A stretch of DNA of 41,636 bases from Candidatus Nomurabacteria bacterium (lineage in GTDB: Bacteria; Patescibacteriota; Minisyncoccia; Phycocordibacterales; UBA9973): the NCBI GenBank assembly GCA_020846455.1, contig JADLDV010000017.1, positions 1 to 41,636 on the forward strand. The letters are read 5' to 3'. Below, piece after piece: positions 9,671 to 19,074 of the stretch (position 1 is its first letter; the number at the start of each line of letters is the position of its first letter). Made by a program: the position numbers and the translations under genes. Below the pieces are notes generated by a model. That model was given only the letters and a program-made list of their open reading frames with translations, was not told where the DNA came from and made no database searches.

Positions 9671-10777
9671 TTATGCTTTCTTGTCTTCTAAAAACGCAAG
9701 TGTCATACGGTGTTCTTTTGGTTCAAATAGGGTGATTTGGAAATTGTATGTTTTACCAAGTTCCAAGTTTTGACGGAGTTTGTCTTCACCACCAAAGAGA
9801 GAATTGTGGACGAGTCCTGCAACGCCTTCTTTGATTGATACCAATGCGCCGTGTTTGTTGAACTTAATCACGACACCTTTGATGATGTCACCTTTCTTGA
9901 TTGTTGCTTCAAATTCTTTCCAAGGATTTTCTTTGAGGGCTTTGATAGAAAGAGAAATCTTTCCTTCTTTGATCTCAATAATCTTTGCTTTTACTTTGTC
10001 GCCAATCTTGAAGAGGGCACGTGGATCTTCTACAAGACCCCAATCGATTTCAGAAATGTGTACGAGACCTTCGAGTCCATCTTCTACTTTGAGGAAGACA
10101 CCGAAGTCGACGATACCAGCAACTGTTGTGTCGAGCTCATCACCGACTACGTACTTGCCAACCATTTCTTTGCGTTCTTCTGATGTACCATCCTTTTCAG
10201 AGAAAATGAGTTTGCCTTCTTTTGGTAGGGCAGAGATCATGGTTACGGTAAGTTTCGTACCAACGAGTTTCTTCAATTCTTTCAAAATCTTGTCTTTGTC
10301 TGAGTCTTCAACACGCGGGTAGTGTTCAGGTTTGAGTTGTGATGCAGGGAGGAAGCCAGCGATACCTTGCCATTCAAGGATAAGACCACCTTTGTTTGCT
10401 TCTTTGACAGTAATTTCAATAGGAGTTTTTCCTTTGATTGCTTTTTCTGCTTCACTCCAGATGAGTGCTTGTTTTGCTTCCTTGAGGGAAAGTTCGATAT
10501 ATCCTTCTTCGTTGTTTGTATCTACAACTTTTGCTTTTACTAAGTCACCAATGTTGATTTTCTTGATGATATCGCGTGCATTGTTGAATTCACGTCCGTA
10601 GATAATACCAGTACCGAATGGTTGCAAGTCGATAAATACTGATGATTTGTCGATACTCACCACTGGACCTTCCACGAGCATATCCTTTTCTGGAGGATTT
10701 GCACTTGTGTCTATGAGTGCGCGCAATGCAGGTTGTTCACTTGCATATATTTCATTAAAAACTGTATCTTTTGCCAT
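9671..10777 (-). CDS. rpsA: 30S ribosomal protein S1 (multiple S1 domains)
   Basis: Repeated S1 motifs (VGDELDTTVAGIVDFGVFLKVEDGLEGLVHISEIDWG; KGDIIKGVVIKFNKHGALVSIKEGVAGLVHNS); start MAKDTVFNEIYA at 10777. Confidence 0.93.
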   Translation of the reverse strand: MAKDTVFNEIYASEQPALRALIDTSANPPEKDMLVEGPVVSIDKSSVFIDLQPFGTGIIYGREFNNARDIIKKINIGDLVKAKVVDTNNEEGYIELSLKEAKQALIWSEAEKAIKGKTPIEITVKEANKGGLILEWQGIAGFLPASQLKPEHYPRVEDSDKDKILKELKKLVGTKLTVTMISALPKEGKLIFSEKDGTSEERKEMVGKYVVGDELDTTVAGIVDFGVFLKVEDGLEGLVHISEIDWGLVEDPRALFKIGDKVKAKIIEIKEGKISLSIKALKENPWKEFEATIKKGDIIKGVVIKFNKHGALVSIKEGVAGLVHNSLFGGEDKLRQNLELGKTYNFQITLFEPKEHRMTLAFLEDKKA

Positions 10778-10871
10778 ATAAAAATAAATATTTCTGTGCC
10801 ATCTTCGATCCTCTGAAAAGCATGTATTCACAAGCTTTTCCCTCGGATCTCGATGTCATAAAAATAAAAAG

Positions 10872-10887
10872 TCCGCACGTAGGCGGA
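10872..10887 (-). promoter_or_regulatory. Terminator-like hairpin in rpsA 5' leader (candidate attenuator)
   Basis: Minus strand TCCGC-ctacgt-GCGGA followed by CTTTTTATTTTT, upstream of rpsA start with no minus-strand gene upstream. Confidence 0.5.
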
Positions 10888-11044
10888 AAAGATTCTAGCG
10901 TTTCTTTCGATGTTTCTGTCTCGAAAGAGGGTTATGCTAAAATCCGACTACTAATAGAATACCAGAAGATAATACTATAATTTTACCTGAAAGTAAAGGA
11001 ATATATATTGTAATCCTTTCGCAATAGTATGCTATACTATATGC

Positions 11045-11683
11045 ATGATTGTGACATATTTCGGCAAAGCATGTTTCAAAATACAGCAAGGGGAAACGGT
11101 AATCGCCTATAATCCTATAAGTAAAGATTCTACGTCTGGTGTAAAACCAGCTCGTTTTGGTGCACAAATTACTCTCTCGAGTACGCATCATCCAGAATAT
11201 AATGGCGTGGAAAATACTTCATTTGGCGAGACTGTACCGTTTGTTATAGAAGGACCAGGTGACTATGAGGTCAAAGGTATTTTTATTAAAGGAATGATGA
11301 CTGATGTTGTGCTTGAGGGTAAAAAATACATCAACACTATATATACACTCACTGTAGACAATATCAACCTTTGTTTTCTTGGTACGCTTGGTTCTGGAAC
11401 ACTTGCTCCAGAGGTTCGAGAAAAAATTGGCACGCCTGATATTCTTTTTGTGCCGATTGGTGGAGGTGACCTCCTTGATGCTGCACAAGCACACAAACTT
11501 GCATTATCACTTGAAACAAAAATTATTATTCCAATGGAGTATGGTGATGATATGCAAAAAGATGCATTAAAACATTTCTTAAAAGAAGCAGGACAAGACG
11601 CTGTTTCTCCGATTGAAAAACTGACAATCAAGCGTAAGGATATCGAATCAAAGAATGGTGAAATAGTAATTCTTTCTTCATAA
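11045..11683 (+). CDS. MBL-fold metal-dependent hydrolase-like protein (UPF0173-like)
   Basis: MIVTYFGKACFKIQQGETVIAYNPI...STHHPEYNGV...IEGPGDYEVKGIFIKG...LCFLGTLGSGTLAPEVREKIGTPDILFVPIGG. Confidence 0.75.
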   Translation: MIVTYFGKACFKIQQGETVIAYNPISKDSTSGVKPARFGAQITLSSTHHPEYNGVENTSFGETVPFVIEGPGDYEVKGIFIKGMMTDVVLEGKKYINTIYTLTVDNINLCFLGTLGSGTLAPEVREKIGTPDILFVPIGGGDLLDAAQAHKLALSLETKIIIPMEYGDDMQKDALKHFLKEAGQDAVSPIEKLTIKRKDIESKNGEIVILSS

Positions 11684-11692
11684 ATTTTATAT

Positions 11693-12037
11693 ATGAGAAA
11701 ACATCTCGAAAAAATTCGTTCATACCATCCTCGCGTGCGTCACAACATCGCACTTGTACTTGCTATTGGAAGTGCATCACTCGCAATGATTTTTTGGCTG
11801 AATACATTTACGAAGCAGGTGACGAGCGATGAACAAGCGCGTGCATTTTCAGAACAAACCAAACCATTTACATTACTGGGTAAGAGAATTGGTTCACTGT
11901 GGGGAGAAATGTCAGCATCGGTTAGTGGAATCAAAAATATCAAGAAATCAGCCAGTGAGTTAGAACCGTCATCGGTTGAATCAGTAAAACAACTTCCTCC
12001 GGGACCAGAAACATATATACAAGAAGATTCATATTAA
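11693..12037 (+). CDS. Hypothetical single-TM protein
   Basis: 114 aa, hydrophobic segment IALVLAIGSASLAMIFWLNTF; between the MBL-fold gene and gyrA. Confidence 0.6.
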   Translation: MRKHLEKIRSYHPRVRHNIALVLAIGSASLAMIFWLNTFTKQVTSDEQARAFSEQTKPFTLLGKRIGSLWGEMSASVSGIKNIKKSASELEPSSVESVKQLPPGPETYIQEDSY

Positions 12038-12061
12038 TTATTCACATCATTACAATCCACT

Positions 12062-14524
12062 ATGGCAAAGAAAGTAGAAACACAACCAGATATTCCAGAA
12101 GTTGAACGACAAAGTGTTATTCCGATCAACATCACCAATGAAATGAAAACTTCATACCTGGCATATTCAATGTCAGTTATTGTGGATCGTGCTCTTCCAG
12201 ATGTTCGTGATGGGTTGAAGCCTGTACACCGTCGCATCCTCTTTTCTATGCATGGGCTCGGACTTCATTCATCTGCAAAATTCCGTAAGTCTGCATTGGT
12301 TGTCGGTGATGTGCTTGGTAAATACCACCCACACGGTGATGTGTCTGTGTATGACGCGATGGTAAAAATGGCACAAGAATTTTCATACCGGTATCCGCTT
12401 GTAATTGGACAAGGAAACTTCGGTTCGATTGATGGTGACAATGCTGCGGCGATGCGTTATACAGAAGCAAAAATGGCAAAACTTTCAGGTGAGATTCTTC
12501 GTGATATTGAAAAAGACACGATTAATTTCCGTCCTAACTATGACAACAGTCGTAATGAACCAACGGTGATGCCTACTGCTGTTCCAACATTGTTACTCAA
12601 TGGAACACTTGGTATTGCTGTCGGTATGGCAACGAATATCCCTCCTCATAACCTGAGAGAAGTACTCGACGCAACACTTCATTTGATCGAAACACCAGAG
12701 GCGACAACTGAAGATTTGATGCAATTTGTGAAAGGTCCTGATTTTCCGACAGGTGGTCTCGTGTATGGAAATCAAGATTTGATCCAAGCGTATTCATCTG
12801 GACGAGGAGGTGTTGTTACTCGAGGTGAAGTTGAAATTGTTGAACAAAAGAGTGGTGTCTCACAAATCGTGGTGACATCATTGCCATTTCGTGTGAACAA
12901 GGCAGATCTCATCATGTCGATTGCAGATCTTGTGCGTGATAAAAAACTCGAAGGAGTTAAAGGACTCAATGATTTTTCTACTGACGATATTCGTATTGTG
13001 ATTGATTTGAAAACTGGAGTACACCCACAAAAAGTTCTCAACTATCTCTACAAACACACACAACTTGAACTCAATTTCAACTACAACATGCTCGCACTTG
13101 TCGATGGTGTTCCGCAGACATTGTCACTCAAGACAATGCTTGAAGAATTTATTAAGCACCGACAAGAAATTGTACGTCGTCGAAGTGAATTTGATTTGAA
13201 ACGTGCACAAGAACGTGAACACATTCTCCTTGGTTTGAAAAAAGCACTTGATCATATTGATCGAGTCATTACGATTATTCGAGAGTCAAAAGACGCTGCT
13301 CTTGCGAAACTTAACTTGATGAAAGAGTTCAAGTTCTCAGAAATTCAAGCAACTGCAATTCTCGAAATGCGTCTCCAGAAACTCGCTGGACTTGAGCGTA
13401 AAGCAGTTGAAACAGAACTCAAAGAAAAACAAGCGTTCATTGAAGAGATGCAATCACTCATCGCAAGTAAGAAAAAAATGCTTGCCGTTATTGCAAAAGA
13501 ACTTGCTGAAATTAAAGATAAGTACGGTGATGAACGCCGTACTAAGGTTATCAAAGGTGGAGTCAAAGCTATTTCTGTAGAAGATCTTATTCCAGAAAAA
13601 GAATCAGTTCTTGTGTTTACACAAGGTGGATATGTGAAGCGTACTGATCCAGGTGAATATCGCAGTCAGAAGCGTGGCGGTGTCGGCGTGATTGATATTG
13701 AAACAAAAGAAGAAGATTTCGTCACTGATCTTGTCAGTGCAAACACGCACAGTGATTTGTTGTTCTTTACCAATCTTGGTAAGGCGTATCAAATAAAAAT
13801 GTACGATATTCCTGAAGGGCGTCGTGCAACAAAAGGGAAGTCAATTATGAATTTCCTTTCTTTGACATCTGATGAAAAGGTGACCTCAATATTACCAATG
13901 CCAAAAGAGGCAAAAGCGAAATCAGCGTCGCTTATGCTCAGTACGACAAGTGGTGTTGCAAAGAAAATGACACTTGAGAGTTTCAAAGATGTTCGACGAA
14001 GTGGAATTATTGCCATCCGTCTCGATAAAGGAGATGAGCTGGTATCAGCATTGATTGTTGAAAAGGGTGATGATGTCATGCTTGCAACACAAAAAGGTCA
14101 GTCTATTAGATTCAAAGAAAGTGATATTCGTGAAATGGGACGCACTGCCGCTGGTGTACGTGCAATGAAACTTGGTAAAGGAGACATCATTGTAGGTGTT
14201 GATGTTATTAAAAAAGATCAGGGTGATGGCGCACTGCTTATCATGAGCGCAAACGGACTCGGCAAAAAAACAGCACTCAAAGAATACAAAGTCCAAAAGC
14301 GTGGTGGCTCAGGTATCAAAACTGCAAAACTTACGACTAAAACAGGAGAACTTATCGTTGCCCGAGTGGTCGGCAATGAAGGTGAACTCATTGCGATGTC
14401 GAAGAAGGGTCAGGTGATTCGTGTCGATCTTCCTAGTATTCCAAATCTCGGACGACAAACACAAGGAGTAACTATTATGAAGCTTCGTGCGGGAGATAGT
14501 ATCGCTTCTATTACGTGTTTCTAA
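12062..14524 (+). CDS. gyrA: DNA gyrase subunit A
   Basis: [82 protein letters not shown]-terminal beta-pinwheel repeats. Confidence 0.97.
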   Translation: MAKKVETQPDIPEVERQSVIPINITNEMKTSYLAYSMSVIVDRALPDVRDGLKPVHRRILFSMHGLGLHSSAKFRKSALVVGDVLGKYHPHGDVSVYDAMVKMAQEFSYRYPLVIGQGNFGSIDGDNAAAMRYTEAKMAKLSGEILRDIEKDTINFRPNYDNSRNEPTVMPTAVPTLLLNGTLGIAVGMATNIPPHNLREVLDATLHLIETPEATTEDLMQFVKGPDFPTGGLVYGNQDLIQAYSSGRGGVVTRGEVEIVEQKSGVSQIVVTSLPFRVNKADLIMSIADLVRDKKLEGVKGLNDFSTDDIRIVIDLKTGVHPQKVLNYLYKHTQLELNFNYNMLALVDGVPQTLSLKTMLEEFIKHRQEIVRRRSEFDLKRAQEREHILLGLKKALDHIDRVITIIRESKDAALAKLNLMKEFKFSEIQATAILEMRLQKLAGLERKAVETELKEKQAFIEEMQSLIASKKKMLAVIAKELAEIKDKYGDERRTKVIKGGVKAISVEDLIPEKESVLVFTQGGYVKRTDPGEYRSQKRGGVGVIDIETKEEDFVTDLVSANTHSDLLFFTNLGKAYQIKMYDIPEGRRATKGKSIMNFLSLTSDEKVTSILPMPKEAKAKSASLMLSTTSGVAKKMTLESFKDVRRSGIIAIRLDKGDELVSALIVEKGDDVMLATQKGQSIRFKESDIREMGRTAAGVRAMKLGKGDIIVGVDVIKKDQGDGALLIMSANGLGKKTALKEYKVQKRGGSGIKTAKLTTKTGELIVARVVGNEGELIAMSKKGQVIRVDLPSIPNLGRQTQGVTIMKLRAGDSIASITCF

Positions 14525-14552
14525 ATACGGTAGATAAAAACTATTAGTTATA

Positions 14553-14595
14553 TCTCTAAAAGAAAAACTGGCAATGCCAGTTTTTCTTTTAGAGA
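14553..14595. terminator. Long perfect hairpin terminator
   Basis: TCTCTAAAAGAAAAACTGGC-aat-GCCAGTTTTTCTTTTAGAGA. Confidence 0.85.
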
Positions 14596-14663
14596 TTAAT
14601 TTGTCGAATATGTTTTTGTCTAAATCCTAGCGTCTAACACCTTTCTTGTACTATACTATATAC

Positions 14664-15191
14664 ATGTTTAGTAACCCAGAAGAAAATATTGCATACGCAG
14701 ATATTCGTGAAGGAATGTGTGTTGCAGATCTCGGTGCAGGTACTGGTGCGTATAGTATCCCTGCAGCAAAACGTGTGGGATATACAGGTAAAGTGTATGC
14801 TGTTGAAGTTCAAAAAGATTTACTTGCAAGAATAAAAGAAGATGCGCGTCGTGCACATCTTTCAAATATTGAAGCAGTGTGGGGAGATATTGAGCGTGTC
14901 GGCGGTACCAAACTCGCATCACACATTATTGACGTGGTTATTCTCGCCAATGTGCTTTTTATTGTCAAAGATAAAGACGCGATTATTCAAGAAGTATTTC
15001 GTATTTTGAAACCAGGAGGCACAGTACTTATTATCGATTGGAAAGATTCATATGGCGGTATGGGTCCTTCTCCACAGATGCTTATTTTAAAAATTCATGC
15101 TGAGCAACTTTTCAACAAATATGGTTTCACTTTAGTGCGTGATGTTAGTGCAGGTCCGCATCACTATGGTATACTTTTGAAGAAACCATAG
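14664..15191 (+). CDS. Class I SAM-dependent methyltransferase
   Basis: MCVADLGAGTGAYSIPAAKRVGYTGKVYAVEVQ...VVILANVLF...EVFRILKPGGTVLIIDW. Confidence 0.85.
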   Translation: MFSNPEENIAYADIREGMCVADLGAGTGAYSIPAAKRVGYTGKVYAVEVQKDLLARIKEDARRAHLSNIEAVWGDIERVGGTKLASHIIDVVILANVLFIVKDKDAIIQEVFRILKPGGTVLIIDWKDSYGGMGPSPQMLILKIHAEQLFNKYGFTLVRDVSAGPHHYGILLKKP

Positions 15192-15201
15192 ACATGTCAT
15201 T

Positions 15202-16539
15202 ATGAAAAACAGTCGCTTCCAAACTATTTTTATCGGAGTACTCACTGCTGCACTTGTCATCGCAGTTCTTATTTTTTCTGGTATATTGCCTTTCGGTAAA
15301 AAATCAGCAAATCCTGTCGGCGTGACAGGGAATTTGACCATGTGGGGAACTGTCCAAAGAGGCTATTTCAGTGGATTGTTTGAACAACTCGCAAAACAAA
15401 ATCCAGGATTAAAAGTTTCATACGTCGAAAAGTCTGCCGCAACTCTTGATTCAGAACTTATCAATGCACTCGCATCAGGTACTGGTCCTGACCTTATCCT
15501 TTTGTCTCAGGATCTACTTATGCGCTATAAAGATAAGTTATTCGTCATTCCGTATGATGCTTATCCACAAAGACAGTTCACCGATACCTTTATTCAAGAA
15601 GCAAATCTTTTTGCGACGGACGAAGGGCTACTCGGACTCCCACTTTTTGTTGATCCGATGGTGATGTACTACAACAGAGATAGTATCGAAAGTGCCGGAC
15701 AGGTAAATCCTCCTCGTACATGGAAAGAGGTTGCTGACCTCGTTCCAAAACTGACGATTCGTGATAACAAAGGTAAAGTACTTCGAAGTATTACTGCATT
15801 TGGTGATTTCGATAATATCCCTCATGCAAAAGAATTACTCTCGACTCTTTTATTGCAAACCGGTAACCCACTTGTTGTGAGAACAGGGAACGAATTTAGA
15901 TCTACACTCAACGTCGCGCCGAATGGCACACAGTCACTTCCGGCGTTCGATTTCTTTATGAGTTTTGCGATTCAGACAGACCCGCTCTATTCTTGGAATA
16001 AGACACTTCCGACACCAGAAACTATGTTCCTCTCTGGTGACATGGCACTCTATCTTGGATTTGCAAGTGAGCTTTTTACACTTCGTAATAAAAATCCTAA
16101 TCTCAATTATGACGTTGCCCGTATGCCACAGATTGCAGTTACTGGAACACAGATTACGTATGGTAAGTTGTACGGCATTGCATCACTCAAGTCTTCAAAA
16201 AATCTTCGTGCCGCATATGTAGTGAGTACTATTATTGCTGGACCAGAATTCACGAATACTCTGGCAAATGGACTCGCACTTCCTCCTGCTCGTCGTGACT
16301 TGCTTTTGCAAAAACCTTCAAATCCTTACGCAACTATTTTTTATGATTCAGCGCTCATGGCTCGTGGATGGCAAGACCCAAATCCTGAAGAAACAAAAGC
16401 AATTTTTGCAAAGATTATTGCAAACAGACTTTCTGGACGAACACAACTTTCTACAGGGATTGTCGAAGCGCAAGATAGACTCGACCAATTGTTGAAACCT
16501 TTTAAAATAATTCCAACTACAGGAAATGGATTGAAATAA
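15202..16539 (+). CDS. Extracellular solute-binding protein-like, membrane-anchored (ABC sugar-type SBP)
   Basis: N-terminal TM; GNLTMWGTVQRGYFSGLFEQLAKQNPGLKVSYVE...ALASGTGPDLILLSQD...LPLFVDPMVMYYNRD...PPRTWKEVADL. Confidence 0.85.
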   Translation: MKNSRFQTIFIGVLTAALVIAVLIFSGILPFGKKSANPVGVTGNLTMWGTVQRGYFSGLFEQLAKQNPGLKVSYVEKSAATLDSELINALASGTGPDLILLSQDLLMRYKDKLFVIPYDAYPQRQFTDTFIQEANLFATDEGLLGLPLFVDPMVMYYNRDSIESAGQVNPPRTWKEVADLVPKLTIRDNKGKVLRSITAFGDFDNIPHAKELLSTLLLQTGNPLVVRTGNEFRSTLNVAPNGTQSLPAFDFFMSFAIQTDPLYSWNKTLPTPETMFLSGDMALYLGFASELFTLRNKNPNLNYDVARMPQIAVTGTQITYGKLYGIASLKSSKNLRAAYVVSTIIAGPEFTNTLANGLALPPARRDLLLQKPSNPYATIFYDSALMARGWQDPNPEETKAIFAKIIANRLSGRTQLSTGIVEAQDRLDQLLKPFKIIPTTGNGLK

Positions 16540-16544
16540 TATAT

Positions 16545-16946
16545 ATGCAAAGATTTTTTTCTCAGATTAAAAGCCTCCCATTTTTACTGATAAGTATGGC
16601 AATGCCATTTTTTGCTCGTGCTGAAACAGCAACTGGTACAAAATTGATTCCTTGCGGTGGTCCTGGTGAAGATATGTGTACGTTTGAGCACGTACTACAA
16701 TTGATAGAGAATGTGATCAACTTTTCTCTCAACTACCTCTTCTTCCCGTTGTTTGTTATTGCGGTGGTGTACGCAGGGTATCTGTTGATGACGAGTGGTG
16801 ATAATACAGATAAAAGAAAACAAGCAAAAGATATTTTTGTAAATATTCTTATCGGATTGTTTTTTGTACTTGCTTCATGGTTGATTATCAAGTTGATCTT
16901 GGTTGGACTTGGGTATGACAGTTCTATCTTTTCTACATTTTATTAA
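16545..16946 (+). CDS. T4SS/VirB2-like pilin family protein (1 of 6)
   Basis: Signal peptide-like N-terminus, two TM helices with NTDKRKQAKDIFVNILIGLFFVLASWLIIKLIL. Confidence 0.75.
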   Translation: MQRFFSQIKSLPFLLISMAMPFFARAETATGTKLIPCGGPGEDMCTFEHVLQLIENVINFSLNYLFFPLFVIAVVYAGYLLMTSGDNTDKRKQAKDIFVNILIGLFFVLASWLIIKLILVGLGYDSSIFSTFY

Positions 16947-16982
16947 TTCACACACCGAAATACTATGATATACTTATCACAT

Positions 16983-17480
16983 ATGAAAAAGATATCCGCA
17001 ATTATGTTAGGAATAACACTATTTTTTGGCAGTGCCATGATCACTACTTCTCATGTTGTGTTTGCGTTAGAAACAGAAGGTGGTGTAGTGGGTACGGGAG
17101 GTGAAGGTGGGGTTGTTGGTACAGGAGGGACAAATACAGGCGGTAGTAACGGCGGAGCTAATAACGGAAATCAGTCACAAGGTTCTAGTGGTACATCTTT
17201 TGCAATCAAAATCAATAATCCACTCAAAAATGTCACTACACTCAATGGTCTTATTGTAAAATTACTCAACATCATTCTCACGATAGGTGTACCGTTCGTA
17301 GCATTGATGATTATTTATTCAGGATTTTTGTTTGTAAAAGCACAAGGTAACGATAAAGAACTCGGCACAGCAAAAGAAACACTGAAATGGACACTTATCG
17401 GTGGTACGATACTGCTCTCTGCATGGATTATTGCAAAAGCACTTGCGGGGACAGTCAATCAGATCGTTAATGGATCATAA
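16983..17480 (+). CDS. T4SS/VirB2-like pilin family protein (2 of 6) with Gly/Asn-rich linker
   Basis: Signal peptide, GGVVGTGGEGGVVGTGGTNTGGSNGG linker, two TMs with NDKELGTAKETLKWTLIGGTILLSAWIIAKAL. Confidence 0.75.
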   Translation: MKKISAIMLGITLFFGSAMITTSHVVFALETEGGVVGTGGEGGVVGTGGTNTGGSNGGANNGNQSQGSSGTSFAIKINNPLKNVTTLNGLIVKLLNIILTIGVPFVALMIIYSGFLFVKAQGNDKELGTAKETLKWTLIGGTILLSAWIIAKALAGTVNQIVNGS

Positions 17481-17485
17481 TATAT

Positions 17486-17884
17486 ATGAAAATATCACAT
17501 ACTAAAAAAATCTTCTTGAGCATATTCCTTCTTTGTGGGTTATTACAAACTACACTTGTTTATGCGCAGTCGCCAACAGTTGCAACAACTACTTGTTCAA
17601 ATAATTTTACCACCATTGTTGATATCATAGAATATACAAAATGTGTTATCTCTGGACTACTGATTCCGTTGCTGTTTGCTGTTGCCGTGGGAGTGTTCAT
17701 TTGGGGTGTGATTCAATACTTGAGGAATACCACTGATCCAAAAAAGCGTGAAGAAGGAAGAAGTTTTATGATTTACGGTATTATATCTCTTTTCGTCATG
17801 GTTTCTATCTGGGGGCTTGTCGGTTTTTTGGGTAATACCTTTGGTGTATCTACTACATTTGTACCAAGTTTACCTCAAGAATAA
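17486..17884 (+). CDS. T4SS/VirB2-like pilin family protein (3 of 6)
   Basis: Signal peptide; LLIPLLFAVAVGVFIWGVIQYLRNTTDPKKREEGRSFMIYGIISLFVMVSIWGLVGFLGNTFG. Confidence 0.75.
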   Translation: MKISHTKKIFLSIFLLCGLLQTTLVYAQSPTVATTTCSNNFTTIVDIIEYTKCVISGLLIPLLFAVAVGVFIWGVIQYLRNTTDPKKREEGRSFMIYGIISLFVMVSIWGLVGFLGNTFGVSTTFVPSLPQE

Positions 17885-17893
17885 ACGCACTAT

Positions 17894-18592
17894 ATGAATA
17901 TTCCCTTTACAAAGACAACAACATTTTTTCTCGGAATAGTGTTTTGCGTGTTTTTGTTGCCCGTATCTCTGGTGCATGCACAGCAGCTCGAAGGGTCATT
18001 CCAAGGAGGTTCATGGCTTGATGCATATGTACAAATACAGCAGACAGTCACGCCTGTTGGAGGTTCTGTATTTCAAGTAGGCGGACAGTTCGGCACAGGT
18101 GGTACTGGTGTTCCTGTAAATACAAATCCTATCATATCAGGCCAAACAAATTTGAATAGTACAGACCTTGTTAATCAAAATGATTTCTCCGCTGGTACTA
18201 CTAACGGCACTGCGAATCCAAACCAATTCAATGGTCAAACATCAAATACAATATCAAGTTCAGTCCCAGATAATTCAGGGACATGTCCTACCACTTTCGT
18301 TACCGTATTGGATATACTTTTATTTTTCAAATGTATTATAACTGTATCGATTATTCCGCTGCTCTTTGCGATCGCTATCAGTGTCTTTGTGTGGGGGATT
18401 GTGCAATATATCAAGAATGCTGCTGATTCTAAAAAACGTGAAGAAGGACGTAATTTTATGGTTTACGGAGTGGTTTCTATCTTTGTTATCGTCTCTATGT
18501 GGGGACTTGTTGGGTTCTTGCGTAACACCTTTTTTGGTGGAACAGGGGCGGTGTTTCTACCTCGAACCCCTCAACAGCAATCTCCACAATAA
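17894..18592 (+). CDS. T4SS/VirB2-like pilin family protein (4 of 6) with long Asn/Thr/Gly-rich N-terminal extension
   Basis: Core IIPLLFAIAISVFVWGIVQYIKNAADSKKREEGRNFMVYGVVSIFVIVSMWGLVGFLRNTFF closely parallels the 17486 product. Confidence 0.75.
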   Translation: MNIPFTKTTTFFLGIVFCVFLLPVSLVHAQQLEGSFQGGSWLDAYVQIQQTVTPVGGSVFQVGGQFGTGGTGVPVNTNPIISGQTNLNSTDLVNQNDFSAGTTNGTANPNQFNGQTSNTISSSVPDNSGTCPTTFVTVLDILLFFKCIITVSIIPLLFAIAISVFVWGIVQYIKNAADSKKREEGRNFMVYGVVSIFVIVSMWGLVGFLRNTFFGGTGAVFLPRTPQQQSPQ

Positions 18593-18597
18593 TCCAC

Positions 18598-18624
18598 TAG
18601 ACAGCTAGGTTTTTGTGGTATACT
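18598..18624 (+). promoter_or_regulatory. Internal promoter upstream of pilin 5
   Basis: TAGACA-15-TATACT in a 90-nt intergenic gap. Confidence 0.5.
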
Positions 18625-18682
18625 AAGTAGGTTAGTTAATATTATCAGTCACTATAATTTATAGTAATAATTTTTTAATAAT

Positions 18683-19066
18683 ATGAAAAAGTTTCTTTCA
18701 TTGTCAGCGCTTTCAATGCTTCCGTTTGTTGCACTTGCCCAAGTAAACCCAGGCGGTCTTGGTGTTACAAACCCAAACACTTCAAACGTTACAACACTTT
18801 TTAACTTCGTAAACGACATCGCAAACTGGTTTATTCCATTTGCGACAACACTTGCGGTTATCTACTTCATCTGGGAAGTCGGAAAATATGTCTTTGCCAA
18901 AGAAGATAAAACAAAACTTGAAGCTCGAAATGGTATGATTAGTGGTGCAATCGCACTATTCGTTGTTGTATCTATTTGGGGTATTATCCGATTCATCGGT
19001 ACAACTGTTGGTGTGCAACAAGGTGGTACAAACTGTATCATCAACCCTAACGCTCCTGGTTGTTAA
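18683..19066 (+). CDS. T4SS/VirB2-like pilin family protein (5 of 6), candidate major subunit
   Basis: Signal peptide MKKFLSLSALSMLPFVALAQ; WFIPFATTLAVIYFIWEVGKYVFAKEDKTKLEARNGMISGAIALFVVVSIWGIIRFIG; C-terminal NCIINPNAPGC. Confidence 0.78.
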   Translation: MKKFLSLSALSMLPFVALAQVNPGGLGVTNPNTSNVTTLFNFVNDIANWFIPFATTLAVIYFIWEVGKYVFAKEDKTKLEARNGMISGAIALFVVVSIWGIIRFIGTTVGVQQGGTNCIINPNAPGC

Positions 19067-19074
19067 TATCTTCT

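Noticed and set aside
10778-10831. Extended rpsA start (MNTCFSEDRRWHRNIYFY)
   Set aside because: Overlaps the leader hairpin; MAKDTVFNEIYA at 10777 looks like the natural N-terminus.
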